Shown: positions 14,688 to 22,482, counted from the first letter of the stretch. The stretch: 22,945 nt of DNA from Candidatus Shapirobacteria bacterium (GCA_027021145.1 JALUUX010000097.1:1-22945); one strand, 5' to 3'. The notes: generated by a model from the sequence alone, not told the origin. Translations and numbers: made by a program.

Positions 14688-15386
14688 CTAGAAGCGACCG
14701 AACAAGGTTAACCCCCAAACCTCAGCAGCGCCTTTTTGCTTGAGTACTCGAATGGCGGCACGAAGAGTAGCTCCCGTAGTCCAGACATCGTCGAAAATTA
14801 CTAAATTTAGTCCCTGAACGGAAACTCCCGAGTTAAGGCGAAAGCTTTGGCGTAAATTAGCCCGGCGCTCCCGAGCCGAAAGCTGAGCCTGGGCTCGAGT
14901 CCATTTAACCCGAATCAAACAGTCTCTCAAAATAGGTAAAGAAAGTTGCTGGCCTAAATGATCTAAAATGAGTTGGCTCTGATTGAAACCTCGCCACTCC
15001 TGTCGCTGAGGAAAGAGGGGAATGGCCAAAAAATAAAACTGGCGCCGAGACCAATAGCTAAAAATAGGATGAGAGGTCAAAACTCGGCCTGCCAGTCGGG
15101 CCAAATCTGGGGCCAACTCAAAGTAGCGCTGATATTTAAGCTCTTTAAGTAATGAGCTTAGCGGCGGCTGATAAGGAAAAAGAGCTAATAAACCATCGGG
15201 TTGCCAGCGTCGCCGACAACGAGGATGAGTCAAGCCCTGAGGAGAGGGGCGATTGCAAACCGGGCAATAACCAGTTTCTAAAGGTTTAATTTTAGCTTGA
15301 CACCGATCACAAAGATAAGTTGGCCCCTGGCCACAGAGATAGCAGCATCGGGGAAAGAGCCAATCAATTAGGGAGGTTAAAATCAT
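14688..15386 (-). CDS. comF: ComF family protein
   Basis: 232 residues, the usual ComF length. The N-terminal zinc-binding region has Cys at 14, 15, 18, 26, 29, 41, 44 and 57 (CCYLCGQ, YLCDRCQ, YCPVCNR). The C-terminal part is a phosphoribosyltransferase fold with the PRPP loop FDDVWTTGATL (198-208) and PLFPQRQEWRGFNQS, the stretch common to ComF/GntX proteins. ComF is needed in several bacteria for bringing in single-stranded DNA during natural transformation. Its placement fits a cell that imports DNA, but no other competence gene is seen in the window. It is divergent from the flippase gene and 25 bases ahead of the 7TM operon. A good promoter precedes it. Confidence 0.93.
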   Translation of the reverse strand: MILTSLIDWLFPRCCYLCGQGPTYLCDRCQAKIKPLETGYCPVCNRPSPQGLTHPRCRRRWQPDGLLALFPYQPPLSSLLKELKYQRYFELAPDLARLAGRVLTSHPIFSYWSRRQFYFLAIPLFPQRQEWRGFNQSQLILDHLGQQLSLPILRDCLIRVKWTRAQAQLSARERRANLRQSFRLNSGVSVQGLNLVIFDDVWTTGATLRAAIRVLKQKGAAEVWGLTLFGRF

Positions 15387-15398
15387 GGTCTCAGCCTC

Positions 15399-15428
15399 AT
15401 TTTAATCGATCAGCTAAAATAATGACAA
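15399..15428 (-). promoter_or_regulatory. -35/-10 promoter of comF
   Basis: On the minus strand, TTGTCA (15428-15423), an 18-base spacer and TAAAAT (15404-15399) lie 12 bases before the comF ATG. The -35 box overlaps the first codon of the divergent flippase gene, so the two promoters occupy the same DNA and may exclude each other. Confidence 0.55.
15415..15420 (+). promoter_or_regulatory. -10 box deciding the flippase start
   Basis: TAAAAT lies 7 bases before the ATG at 15428 and only 1 base before an ATG at 15422. The 7-base spacing matches that at other leaderless genes in the window, so 15428 is taken as the start. No -35 box is evident. Confidence 0.4.
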
Positions 15429-16690
15429 TGGTGCCAATTAGAAAAATTCTTTACCACTCTGGGGTCCAGCTAGGAGCCAAAGCTCTTAATTTAACCTTTT
15501 CTCTAATAATCACCATTATTCTAACTCGCCGACTAGGAGTCGCTGGCTATGGTCAGTATGCCTTAATCATGGCCTTAATCGGTTTTCTCACGGTTCTAGC
15601 TAATTGGGGTAGTCAGATTATTGGCACTCGAGAACTCAGTCGAGTCCAAAAACTAGGACCCGTTTTGGGTTCGCTAATAATTCTTCGTCTCTTACTAGCC
15701 CTCATTAGTTTAACCATCGGATGGCTAATCATCAATTTCTCCCCCTGGTTTGCCGCTATAAGAGGAGCGGCGCTTTTGGGATTACTAATTGTCTTGACCA
15801 TCAATCTTGAAACCAGCTGGCTCTGTCTCCTTCGCTCTCAGCTTAAATTTGATCGTCAAGCCTTAATTAGTATTTGGGGAGGAATCATTTTTCTAGTTAG
15901 CACCCTAGTTTTCTTGCATTGGCGATCAGGTCTGTTGGCTCCCTTATTTGGCTGGCTTTTGGCCAAGATTAGCAATAATCTTCTTCTCATTCTCAGTAGT
16001 AAGCCATTAATTCGATCTCCAATCCGCTGTCAGCTGAGAACCATGCACCAATTATTCATGGCTTCTTGGCCTGTAGGTGCCCTCCTCATTCTCTTCACTG
16101 CCTACGATCGAGCGGTTGACAGTTTTTTCATCAAGCACTTCTGGACTGATAGCCAGGTGGGCCTTTATGGCTTGGCTTATAAAATTTACAGCAATCTCGT
16201 CTTGCCCGCCTATTTTCTAGTTAATAGCATTTTTCCCACTCTATCGAAGAAAGAAAAGGGTAGCTTCGAACTCGCTTTTAAACAGGTGGTCTTAATTATT
16301 TCTCTAGGATTAGCTTTCGGTCTGCCCTTAATCTTGTTACTGAGCCCAATAATAATTAAAATTGTGGCTGGACCTCAGTTTCTCGCCGCCGCTCCGGTTT
16401 TACGCATTCTCAGTTTGGCTTTAATTTTTGCTGCCTGGAATCATTTGACTGGCTTCAGCCTTATTGCTTTAGATCAACAAAAGACAGCCCTAAAAATTAA
16501 CTTTCTCGCTCTAAGCTGGAACCTAGCTCTCAACTGGATTTTCATCCCCCATCAGGGAATTGAGGCCGCTGCCTGGATCACTGTTTCCACCGAAGGATTA
16601 GTGGCTTTGCTTTCTTCTCTCAAATTAAATCAGATTAAAAAAGGGTTTAAAAAGGAACCTCAACTACCTCCGCTTGCTTTTGGCGAATAA
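15428..16690 (+). CDS. Polysaccharide/lipid-linked oligosaccharide flippase (Wzx/MATE-like)
   Basis: About 420 residues with around 12 or more hydrophobic helices spread along the whole chain. The opening, a short basic stretch then LGAKALNLTFSLIITIILTRRLGVAGYGQYAL, is the typical start of the polysaccharide biosynthesis/MATE-like exporter family (MurJ/Wzx superfamily). VGLYGLAYKIYSNLVLPAYFLVNSIFPTLSK fits the conserved middle. Such proteins flip lipid-linked sugars across the membrane. No glycosyltransferases are present in the window, so the sugar is unknown. An open frame continues upstream into comF on the other strand, but the promoter position argues for the ATG at 15428 (or 15422). Its last 44 bases overlap the end of the convergent gene. 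Confidence 0.9.
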   Translation: MVPIRKILYHSGVQLGAKALNLTFSLIITIILTRRLGVAGYGQYALIMALIGFLTVLANWGSQIIGTRELSRVQKLGPVLGSLIILRLLLALISLTIGWLIINFSPWFAAIRGAALLGLLIVLTINLETSWLCLLRSQLKFDRQALISIWGGIIFLVSTLVFLHWRSGLLAPLFGWLLAKISNNLLLILSSKPLIRSPIRCQLRTMHQLFMASWPVGALLILFTAYDRAVDSFFIKHFWTDSQVGLYGLAYKIYSNLVLPAYFLVNSIFPTLSKKEKGSFELAFKQVVLIISLGLAFGLPLILLLSPIIIKIVAGPQFLAAAPVLRILSLALIFAAWNHLTGFSLIALDQQKTALKINFLALSWNLALNWIFIPHQGIEAAAWITVSTEGLVALLSSLKLNQIKKGFKKEPQLPPLAFGE

Positions 16691-18242
16691 AATTGGTCCA
16701 CTCACCAATCAGATCAATAATTATCTTCAAGGGAGCTTCGATGAGAAAATCGAGAACAAACATTAACACATTGAGTCGTGACAAACCCACAGAAAGACGG
16801 CCGCCCAAATCCAGAAAGGGTAAAGAAATCAAATTGAACAGTGAGCCCAAGAGGTGTTCTCGTTCACCAGTCACGCGCAGTTCATTAGCTGCCCAACGAA
16901 CCCGAAAACCAAAAAGCAGGACCAAAGAAACAAAGAAGAAGAAAATCATTCCGCCTAAAAGATTAAAACCCAAGCGCCACAATAACCAAGCCACCCCTCC
17001 AAAACTTAACAAGAAGAGTACCAAATAGAGAAGGCGAAAAACAAAAATGAATTTTGCTTGATGTTGAGAAGAAAACTGGAGGCTGATCGACTCTTGTTCG
17101 GTTGGAGGATAAAGAAAAACTCGAATCCGGTCGATGATTCGCTTGGTATTTTCTTCTCCTGGCGGCCGGATCAATAAACCTACAAAAAACATGAGGCTGG
17201 GTGGAAAAACTAGATTAATTCCTAAAGGCAACCAAGCAATTCGCCTCCAGGCCCAAAGTTCATAAGGAATCTCGAGAAAGAAGGCAAAAATCATCTTGGT
17301 GGCAAAAATATAAATAATGCTTCTAATAATTCCTCGACGCACTTTCTGACCAATCTGCTGATATCGCCGACGACAGATTTCTTCGATTTTAGTTTTTAAC
17401 TGCTCCCCATCCTCTAACCAGACCAAACTCTGAGGCCAATTAGCCTCAATCAGTTCTCGGAGAACAAAGAAAGGCGTTACTTCTGCTTGAACAAAACGGA
17501 AGAGCCGACGACTTAGGGGATGATGAAGGTAAGCTTCTACCTCTTTCTGCCAAGACTCAAATTCTGAGGCCACCTGATCAACCAAAGTCTGATTGGCCTG
17601 AGACCAGTTAGGAAAGCGATGAAGCAATAAATGATAGCGAATAATGGTTTCATCTGACTTTAAAAAGGCCTGACGCAAAGCAATATAAAGTAAAATGGCT
17701 TGCTCTTCCGGGGGCAGAGGATCCTGCCACTCAAAGCGCTCCTGAAACCATTGAGCTAGCGCCCAAACCCAAGCCTCATCTTGGCGCTGATCAACTAGCA
17801 ACTCATCAATCTCGGTGGCCATTAATCCTAATAATAATTCTGCCTGACGATCAAAGACGCCATTTTTTCGACCGAGAACCCTTTCCTTTAAAGAGCGGTA
17901 CTTGGCGATTATTTGGGCCACTAACCCCACTTTTTTTACCGGAACGGACTCATTTTGAAGATAGCGACTCCAAATCAATTCTTTAATCAATTCTTGGGCC
18001 AACTGCTCATCCTGCCTTTTTCCCGCCAACAAGTGGCGGCGGAGAATGCGCTCAATCGCCACTCGTCGAAAAAGATGTTCCGCCCGAAAATCAACTGCCG
18101 TCCGAATTTTTTCATAAACTAAAGCCAATGAGCTTAAAGCCTGATTAACCTTAACCTTAGGCTGAATCGCTTCTTTTTGGCGCCAACGAGCCTGATCTTG
18201 ATAGGCCTGAAAGACTGGTTCTAAGTAAGGGGCCGTCTTCAT
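16647..18242 (-). CDS. Conserved-looking membrane protein of unknown function
   Basis: 531 residues. The first 300 are soluble, helical and charged, with many Trp and Arg. Hydrophobic helices follow at about 305-325, 338-360, 398-425 and 428-448, and an amphipathic end (about 470-520) has the pattern SLPFLDLGGRLSVGLSRLNVLMFVLDFLIEAPLK. I have the impression of similar C-termini in other Patescibacteria proteins, but know no function for them. There are no catalytic motifs. The ATG is 7 bases after a TATAAT, so a leaderless message is likely. It is divergent from the VirD4-like operon by 60 bases and overlaps the flippase gene tail-to-tail by 44 bases. A role with the neighbouring secretion-type ATPase is possible but not shown. 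Confidence 0.8.
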   Translation of the reverse strand: MKTAPYLEPVFQAYQDQARWRQKEAIQPKVKVNQALSSLALVYEKIRTAVDFRAEHLFRRVAIERILRRHLLAGKRQDEQLAQELIKELIWSRYLQNESVPVKKVGLVAQIIAKYRSLKERVLGRKNGVFDRQAELLLGLMATEIDELLVDQRQDEAWVWALAQWFQERFEWQDPLPPEEQAILLYIALRQAFLKSDETIIRYHLLLHRFPNWSQANQTLVDQVASEFESWQKEVEAYLHHPLSRRLFRFVQAEVTPFFVLRELIEANWPQSLVWLEDGEQLKTKIEEICRRRYQQIGQKVRRGIIRSIIYIFATKMIFAFFLEIPYELWAWRRIAWLPLGINLVFPPSLMFFVGLLIRPPGEENTKRIIDRIRVFLYPPTEQESISLQFSSQHQAKFIFVFRLLYLVLFLLSFGGVAWLLWRLGFNLLGGMIFFFFVSLVLLFGFRVRWAANELRVTGEREHLLGSLFNLISLPFLDLGGRLSVGLSRLNVLMFVLDFLIEAPLKIIIDLIGEWTNFIRQKQAEVVEVPF

Positions 18243-18249
18243 GCCTTCA

Positions 18250-18255
18250 ATTATA
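18250..18255 (-). promoter_or_regulatory. -10 box of the 531-residue membrane protein gene
   Basis: A perfect TATAAT on the minus strand (18255-18250) is followed by 7 bases and the ATG at 18242. The -35 match is weak. It lies back-to-back with the VirD4 operon promoter. Confidence 0.5.
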
Positions 18256-18266
18256 CCTTACTCAAG

Positions 18267-18295
18267 TTGCAACCAAAGAAAAACAAGGATATACT
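18267..18295 (+). promoter_or_regulatory. -35/-10 promoter of the VirD4-like operon
   Basis: TTGCAA (18267-18272), a 17-base spacer and TATACT (18290-18295) form one of the best promoters in the window. The ATG at 18303 follows 7 bases later. This rules against a TTG start at 18267, which would lie within the -35 box itself. Confidence 0.65.
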
Positions 18296-18302
18296 GAGAA
18301 AG

Positions 18303-18641
18303 ATGTTGGAAAGAGAGCGGCTAAAAATTACCCAAGAGGGTCAAGTTGTCACTCAACCCGAACCTGAGCTGCGCCCTCCAAAAGAGGTAGCCAGCTGGCT
18401 AGAACGAATCGAGCGGGGTGATGATGTTCAATTAACCAAGCCGGTAATTGATGATCAAACCGGCCAAGTTTTAGTTACTGCTCCTTCGGCCCAACAACCA
18501 AAAATTGTTCTGCCTCTCACCAAAGCCAAATTAATCCAAGGGTTAAAAGCCAAAACCACCGAGGCAATCCGTTGGCTGGCTGAATGGTGTCTTAGATTGA
18601 TTAAAATGAAACCAACCCAAGTCAAACTTGCTCAAGAATAA
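18303..18641 (+). CDS. Small protein encoded ahead of the VirD4-like ATPase
   Basis: 112 residues from the ATG chosen by the promoter position. The N-terminal half is charged and Pro-rich (PPKEVASWLERIERGDDVQL). The middle holds a Gln/Pro stretch, and the C-terminal 35 residues form a likely amphipathic helix (LTKAKLIQGLKAKTTEAIRWLAEWCLRLIKM) that could lie on a membrane. There is no known domain. The stop codon is 4 bases before the ATG of the VirD4-like gene, so the two are co-transcribed and likely made together. An accessory subunit of the ATPase is a reasonable guess, resting only on position. Confidence 0.7.
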   Translation: MLERERLKITQEGQVVTQPEPELRPPKEVASWLERIERGDDVQLTKPVIDDQTGQVLVTAPSAQQPKIVLPLTKAKLIQGLKAKTTEAIRWLAEWCLRLIKMKPTQVKLAQE

Positions 18642-18645
18642 TGAC

Positions 18646-20982
18646 ATGGACCAAGCAATTAACCAACTTACCAATCAATTAATTTACTATTCCGTTCTCT
18701 TGATCTTATTCCTAATCGCTCTTCTTGGCTTGGCGTTACTGGGATACGGCTTTATTCTCTGGTGGCGCTGGCGCCGTCGCGAGGAAGAGGCCTTGAAATT
18801 TGTCCTGCTTCAAGTTATGGTCCCCCACGATAATGAGATCAAGATTGATGCCATGGAGCAAATCTTTGCCTCTCTCTACTCTATGAAAACAGGGGGACGG
18901 TTCAAGTGGCTCCACCCTCAACCTCATATCAGTCTTGAAATCGTCAGCGTTAATGATGAAATCAAGTTTTATATCGCCTGTCCTCAAAAGCTGCGAGAAT
19001 TAGTGGAGCGTCAAATCCACTCAGGTTATCCTGACGCCGAAATTAAAACAGTGGATGAATACAATATTTTCACTGAGAAGGGGAAAGTGGCTTACGCCTG
19101 GCTCGGCACGCGAAAAGAGGCTTTTTATCCGATTAAAACTTATAAGGCTTTACCCACCGACCCACTTTCAGCCCTAACTTCGGCGATGGCCAAATTGGGC
19201 GAAGGTGAGGGGGCTAGCATCCAAATTATTATCAGTCCGGCCGACAGCAAATGGCAAAAATCTGGCAAAGCCTATGTTAGTAGCATTAAAAAGCAGGAGG
19301 CGGATCCAGAAAAAGCTAGTTTCAAAGTTGACGCCCAAACCCTAGAGGCAATTGAAACCAAATGTACTAAGCCAGGTTTTGAAACCACGATTAGAATCGT
19401 GGTTTGTGCTCCTACAATGGAGCTAGCTAAAGCCCGACTGAGCCAAATTAAGGCCGCCTTTGCCCAATTTGACTCTCCCTGGAATGGTTTCAGTGGCAAA
19501 AAAGTCCGGCTAAAACATGCCTTTATGATCGATTTTATCTATCGCTACCAACCCATTATCCTTTGGGGCAGCAAAACAATTCTCAACAGCGAAGAATTGG
19601 CTTCTATTTTCCATTTGCCCAACAAAACCATTGAAACGCCCAATATTTGCTGGCTGAAAGCCAAGCACGCCCCACCACCTCCTAACTTGCCTGAGTCAGG
19701 CCTTTATTTGGGTCGAAGCGTTTATCGCGGAGTAGAGAAGCCCGTCTATATTCAAGACGACGACCGCCGCCGCCATGTTTATATTATTGGAAAAACGGGC
19801 GTTGGTAAAACTGAGCTTCTCAAGGAAATGATCATTCAAGATATGAAGGCCGGTAAGGGTATTTGCCTCATTGATCCTCATGATCTGGCAGAACAAATCC
19901 TTCAATATGTTCCCCCTGAGCGGGCTGAGGATGTAATCTATTTCGACCCTGCCAATACTGAGCGGCCAATGGGCCTAAACCTCTTAGAGGCCAAAACCGA
20001 GGATCAAAAACATTTTATCGCCACGGCCGTTATTAACCTAATGTACAAACTTTACGATCCCTATAAAACCGGAATTGTCGGCCCTCGTTTTGAGCACGCT
20101 ATCCGAAATGCCATGCTGACGGTTATGAGTGAACCAGGCGCCACCTTTATTGAGGTAGTTCGTTGTTTGACTGACTCACGCTTTGTCCAAGAATTATTGC
20201 CCAAAGTTAAAGATCCTATCGTCCGCCGCTATTGGACTGACCAAATTGCCCAAACTTCCGACTTCCACAAGTCAGAGGTTTTAGACTATATCGTCTCTAA
20301 GTTTGGTCGCTTTGTTACCAATAAAATGATGCGCAATATTATCGGCCAATCTAAATCAGCCTTTAGTTTTCGTCAGGCCATGGACGAGGGCAAAATTTTA
20401 ATTATTAATCTGGCCAAAGGTAGAATTGGCGAAGAGAATTCTTCCTTCTTGGGTTTGGTTTTAATCCCGCGCATTCTGATGGCCGCCATGAGTCGCCAAG
20501 ACACTCCCGAAGACCAACGGCGCGACTTCTACCTCTATGTCGATGAGTTTCAAAACTTTGCCACCCCTGACTTTGCCCAAATCCTCTCCGAGGCCCGAAA
20601 ATATCGCCTTAATTTGACCGTCGCCAACCAATTTATTGCTCAAATGGAAGATGAGGTAAAAAATGCTGTTTTTGGTAATGTTGGCACCATTATTGCTTTC
20701 CGAGTCGGTGTCAGCGACGCCAACTATTTAGCTCGAGAGTTCCAGCCAGTTTTTAGCGAGCAAGACCTCATCAATGTTGAGCGCTTCCACGCCTATATTA
20801 AAACAATAATCAATAAAGAACCAGTACCACCTTTCTCCCTTGATACTACTAAAGATATGGAGGCAGATCGGAAGCGTCGTAATCCCGAACTAGCGGAAAA
20901 AATTAAGCGTTTAAGTGTCCTTAAATACGGTCGGCCGGTTGCTGAAGTTGAAGCCGAGATCGCCCAACGAGCCAAACTCTAA
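18646..20982 (+). CDS. VirD4/TraG-like coupling ATPase (HerA superfamily)
   Basis: 778 residues from the ATG 4 bases after the upstream stop. One membrane segment (about 13-40) is followed by a basic WWRWRRR. Next comes a domain of about 300 residues (HISLEIVSVNDEIKFYIACP...) typical of the VirD4/HerA-like proteins of Gram-positives and Patescibacteria. The ATPase core has the P-loop GKTGVGKTE (382-390), ICLIDPHD just after it, and the Walker B LYVDEFQNF with D633 and E634, then ARKYRLNLTVANQF. Such coupling proteins are hexameric motors that feed DNA or protein into a type IV secretion channel. No relaxase or VirB4 is seen nearby, so a DNA-uptake or secretion role independent of conjugation is possible. 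Its stop lies 2 bases from that of the convergent recombinase gene. Confidence 0.92.
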   Translation: MDQAINQLTNQLIYYSVLLILFLIALLGLALLGYGFILWWRWRRREEEALKFVLLQVMVPHDNEIKIDAMEQIFASLYSMKTGGRFKWLHPQPHISLEIVSVNDEIKFYIACPQKLRELVERQIHSGYPDAEIKTVDEYNIFTEKGKVAYAWLGTRKEAFYPIKTYKALPTDPLSALTSAMAKLGEGEGASIQIIISPADSKWQKSGKAYVSSIKKQEADPEKASFKVDAQTLEAIETKCTKPGFETTIRIVVCAPTMELAKARLSQIKAAFAQFDSPWNGFSGKKVRLKHAFMIDFIYRYQPIILWGSKTILNSEELASIFHLPNKTIETPNICWLKAKHAPPPPNLPESGLYLGRSVYRGVEKPVYIQDDDRRRHVYIIGKTGVGKTELLKEMIIQDMKAGKGICLIDPHDLAEQILQYVPPERAEDVIYFDPANTERPMGLNLLEAKTEDQKHFIATAVINLMYKLYDPYKTGIVGPRFEHAIRNAMLTVMSEPGATFIEVVRCLTDSRFVQELLPKVKDPIVRRYWTDQIAQTSDFHKSEVLDYIVSKFGRFVTNKMMRNIIGQSKSAFSFRQAMDEGKILIINLAKGRIGEENSSFLGLVLIPRILMAAMSRQDTPEDQRRDFYLYVDEFQNFATPDFAQILSEARKYRLNLTVANQFIAQMEDEVKNAVFGNVGTIIAFRVGVSDANYLAREFQPVFSEQDLINVERFHAYIKTIINKEPVPPFSLDTTKDMEADRKRRNPELAEKIKRLSVLKYGRPVAEVEAEIAQRAKL

Positions 20983-20984
20983 GA

Positions 20985-21848
20985 TTAAAGCTCTTTTAAC
21001 TCAATTGCCTCTTCTTCGCCACCTTTTACTAAGGCTAAATAGCGTTCAGTAGTGGACAGTCGCTTATGACCAACGATGCGACTAATAACATCTAGCGGCA
21101 CACCGGCGGAAAGCTGCTCGACAATAAAAGTATTGCGCAAATCATTTACCTTAATCCCTTCTAAACCAGCTTTAGCAAAATAGCGATTAAGAATACTCCG
21201 GATGTTTCGGACCAATAATTGCCGCCCACTTTTAGTGACAAAAAGAAACTTAGAGCGGGTCTGTTGACGCTCAGCCAAATAGCTCTGAATTGCCTCCCGA
21301 GCAGCTCGGTTTAAAGGTACTCGCCTCTCCGGATGACTTTCATAAGCACGAATGATTAGTTCATCATCTTTAATGTCATCTAGATGAAGATTAGCCACCT
21401 CACTGATCCTTAAACCAGCTTGAAGCATAAGTTCGACAATGGCTAAAGTTCGCTTATCATGACGACAAATATCTCGCAAGGCCCGATATTCAATAGGTTT
21501 GAGTATCCGGGGTAGATCATTCTCTACTCGTGGATGCTTAACTAAGCGGGCAAAATCGCGCTCAATTACCCCCTCCTCAGAGAGGAAGCGGAAAAAGCTT
21601 TTAATCGAATTTAATTTGCGCGATACCGATTTGGTGGTATAACCTTGTTTTAAGAGGGCTTTTTTAAAGGCCTCAATCTCTTCTTTTCCGACCTGGTCGA
21701 TCGAAGTAATTCCTTGCTGATTAAGAAAAGCTTTTAATTGGCCTAAATCGCTTTGGTATGCTACAATGGTGTTAGCTGATCGACCCAATGATTTTAAATA
21801 GGCAACAAAGTTTCTAATTGCCCCCTCAAGCTCTAGCGATGATTCCAT
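20985..21848 (-). CDS. Xer-like tyrosine recombinase with variant active site
   Basis: 287 residues, XerC/XerD size. The N-terminal SAM-like core-binding domain is at 5-95 (TIVAYQSDLGQLKAFL) and the catalytic domain at about 115-285. R147 (AGLRISEVANL), R238, H261 (GHKRLSTTERY) and Y270 match the catalytic set. The usual His of HxLR is Asn235 (VNDLRNTF), and the turn that normally carries the catalytic Lys reads ESHPERRVPL with no Lys in the aligned place. XerC/D resolve chromosome dimers at dif; with these changes the enzyme may be slowed, rely on a partner or have another task. The ATG is fixed by a strong promoter 8 bases upstream. It is divergent from the FtsB-like gene, which suits a cell-division role. 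Confidence 0.92.
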   Translation of the reverse strand: MESSLELEGAIRNFVAYLKSLGRSANTIVAYQSDLGQLKAFLNQQGITSIDQVGKEEIEAFKKALLKQGYTTKSVSRKLNSIKSFFRFLSEEGVIERDFARLVKHPRVENDLPRILKPIEYRALRDICRHDKRTLAIVELMLQAGLRISEVANLHLDDIKDDELIIRAYESHPERRVPLNRAAREAIQSYLAERQQTRSKFLFVTKSGRQLLVRNIRSILNRYFAKAGLEGIKVNDLRNTFIVEQLSAGVPLDVISRIVGHKRLSTTERYLALVKGGEEEAIELKEL

Positions 21849-21856
21849 ATCAACTT

Positions 21857-21885
21857 ATAGTATCACAGACTGGGACAAAACTCAA
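21857..21885 (-). promoter_or_regulatory. -35/-10 promoter of the recombinase gene
   Basis: On the minus strand, TTGAGT (21885-21880), a 17-base spacer and TACTAT (21862-21857) with a TGA extension before it. The ATG follows 8 bases after the -10 box. It overlaps the region upstream of the divergent FtsB-like gene, whose own promoter is unclear (TATAGT at 21856-21861 is a candidate). Confidence 0.6.
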
Positions 21886-21893
21886 GCCAAAAA

Positions 21894-22265
21894 ATGATTA
21901 AAAAAATTATCTTATTGAGTCTCCTACTGATCGTTATTATTGGCACTCATCTAGGTCAGCGAATTCGACTCTGGCGCCAAGTTAATCAAGAAATTAGATC
22001 TCTAGAAGAGGAAAAAGAACGCTTGGAAAAGGAAAATCAACAACTTGAACGCCAAAAGCGCTACTATCAAAGTCCTGAATTCATTGAGCGCGAAGCTCGA
22101 GATAAACTGGGCCTAACCAAGAAAAACGATTTAATCTTAATCATTCCTACCCCTCCTGACTTATCCGCTCTAAAACCTAAAGGAAAAAGCTATCATCAGT
22201 TAACTCCCTGGCAGCAGTGGTGGCAACTCTTTTTCTCTTCAAACAACTCTCTTTTCCTATTTTGA
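21894..22265 (+). CDS. FtsB/DivIC-like septum formation initiator
   Basis: 123 residues. A short basic N-terminus is followed by one membrane helix (about 4-20), a coiled coil (about 28-58, heavily Glu/Lys/Gln with Leu heptads) and the family motif SPEFIEREARDKLGLTKKNDLILIIP (split over 60-85). This is the standard layout of FtsB/DivIC, which with FtsL and FtsQ/DivIB assembles and activates the division machinery. The tail after residue 86 is longer than in E. coli FtsB and aromatic-rich (LTPWQQWWQLFF). It is divergent from the Xer-like gene and followed by the tRNA cluster on the other strand. Identification by motif is firm; FtsB versus DivIC cannot be decided. Confidence 0.88.
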   Translation: MIKKIILLSLLLIVIIGTHLGQRIRLWRQVNQEIRSLEEEKERLEKENQQLERQKRYYQSPEFIEREARDKLGLTKKNDLILIIPTPPDLSALKPKGKSYHQLTPWQQWWQLFFSSNNSLFLF

Positions 22266-22289
22266 TTTCCACTTTTTGATTTTTCTAGG

Positions 22290-22363
22290 TGGCAGGGGTG
22301 GGAATCGAACCCACGACCTTCGGGTTATGACTCCGATGCTCTAACCGACTGAGCTACCCTGCC
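22290..22363 (-). tRNA. tRNA with CAT anticodon, elongator Met (or Ile2)
   Basis: 74 bases without CCA. The acceptor GGCAGGG pairs fully with CCCTGCC, so G1-C72 is intact and this is not the usual initiator. The D arm (GCTC/GAGC) and T arm (GTGGG TTCGATT CCCAC) are regular. The anticodon loop is GTCATAA with anticodon CAT. Two oddities are G at position 32 and an A31-C39 mismatch. The anticodon arm otherwise equals that of E. coli initiator tRNA. Ile2 (CAT read as AUA after lysidine modification) cannot be excluded. The 3' CCA is not encoded (CCT). Confidence 0.9.
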
Positions 22364-22376
22364 TCCACTAAGGCTT

Positions 22377-22394
22377 CGGCAGGCAAGCCTGCCG
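22377..22394. other. GC-rich perfect hairpin between two tRNAs
   Basis: CGGCAGGC (22377-22384) and GCCTGCCG (22387-22394) form a perfect 8-bp inverted repeat with AA between them, one base from the 3' end of tRNA-Ala. No T-run follows. It may mark a processing site in the tRNA transcript or be a small REP-like element. Confidence 0.5.
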
Positions 22395-22395
22395 G

Positions 22396-22469
22396 TGGAC
22401 CCGGCCGGATTCGAACCGGCGACCTTCCGCCTGCAAAGCGGGTGCTCTCGCCAACTGAGCTACGGGCCC
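22396..22469 (-). tRNA. tRNA-Ala (TGC)
   Basis: 74 bases without CCA. The acceptor GGGCCCG pairs with CGGGTCC and contains the G3-U70 wobble pair that identifies alanine tRNA. The D arm is GCTC/GAGC, the anticodon loop TTTGCAA with anticodon TGC, and the T arm GCCGG TTCGAAT CCGGC. The first anticodon-stem pair is C27-A43, a mismatch. CCA is not encoded. Confidence 0.95.
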
Positions 22470-22482
22470 AAATGGGCAATTA

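Noticed and set aside
15320..15427. N-terminal extension of the flippase by 36 residues
   Set aside because: The extension is antisense to the start of comF, is polar and unlike the family, and would place the start codon upstream of the TAAAAT box that fits the ATG at 15428.
18267..18302. TTG start for the small protein ahead of the VirD4-like gene
   Set aside because: The TTG is itself the -35 box of a well-spaced promoter whose transcript begins near the ATG at 18303.
18628..18645. TTG start for the VirD4-like gene overlapping the upstream gene
   Set aside because: It adds only six residues. The ATG at 18646, 4 bases after the upstream stop codon, is the more natural coupled start.
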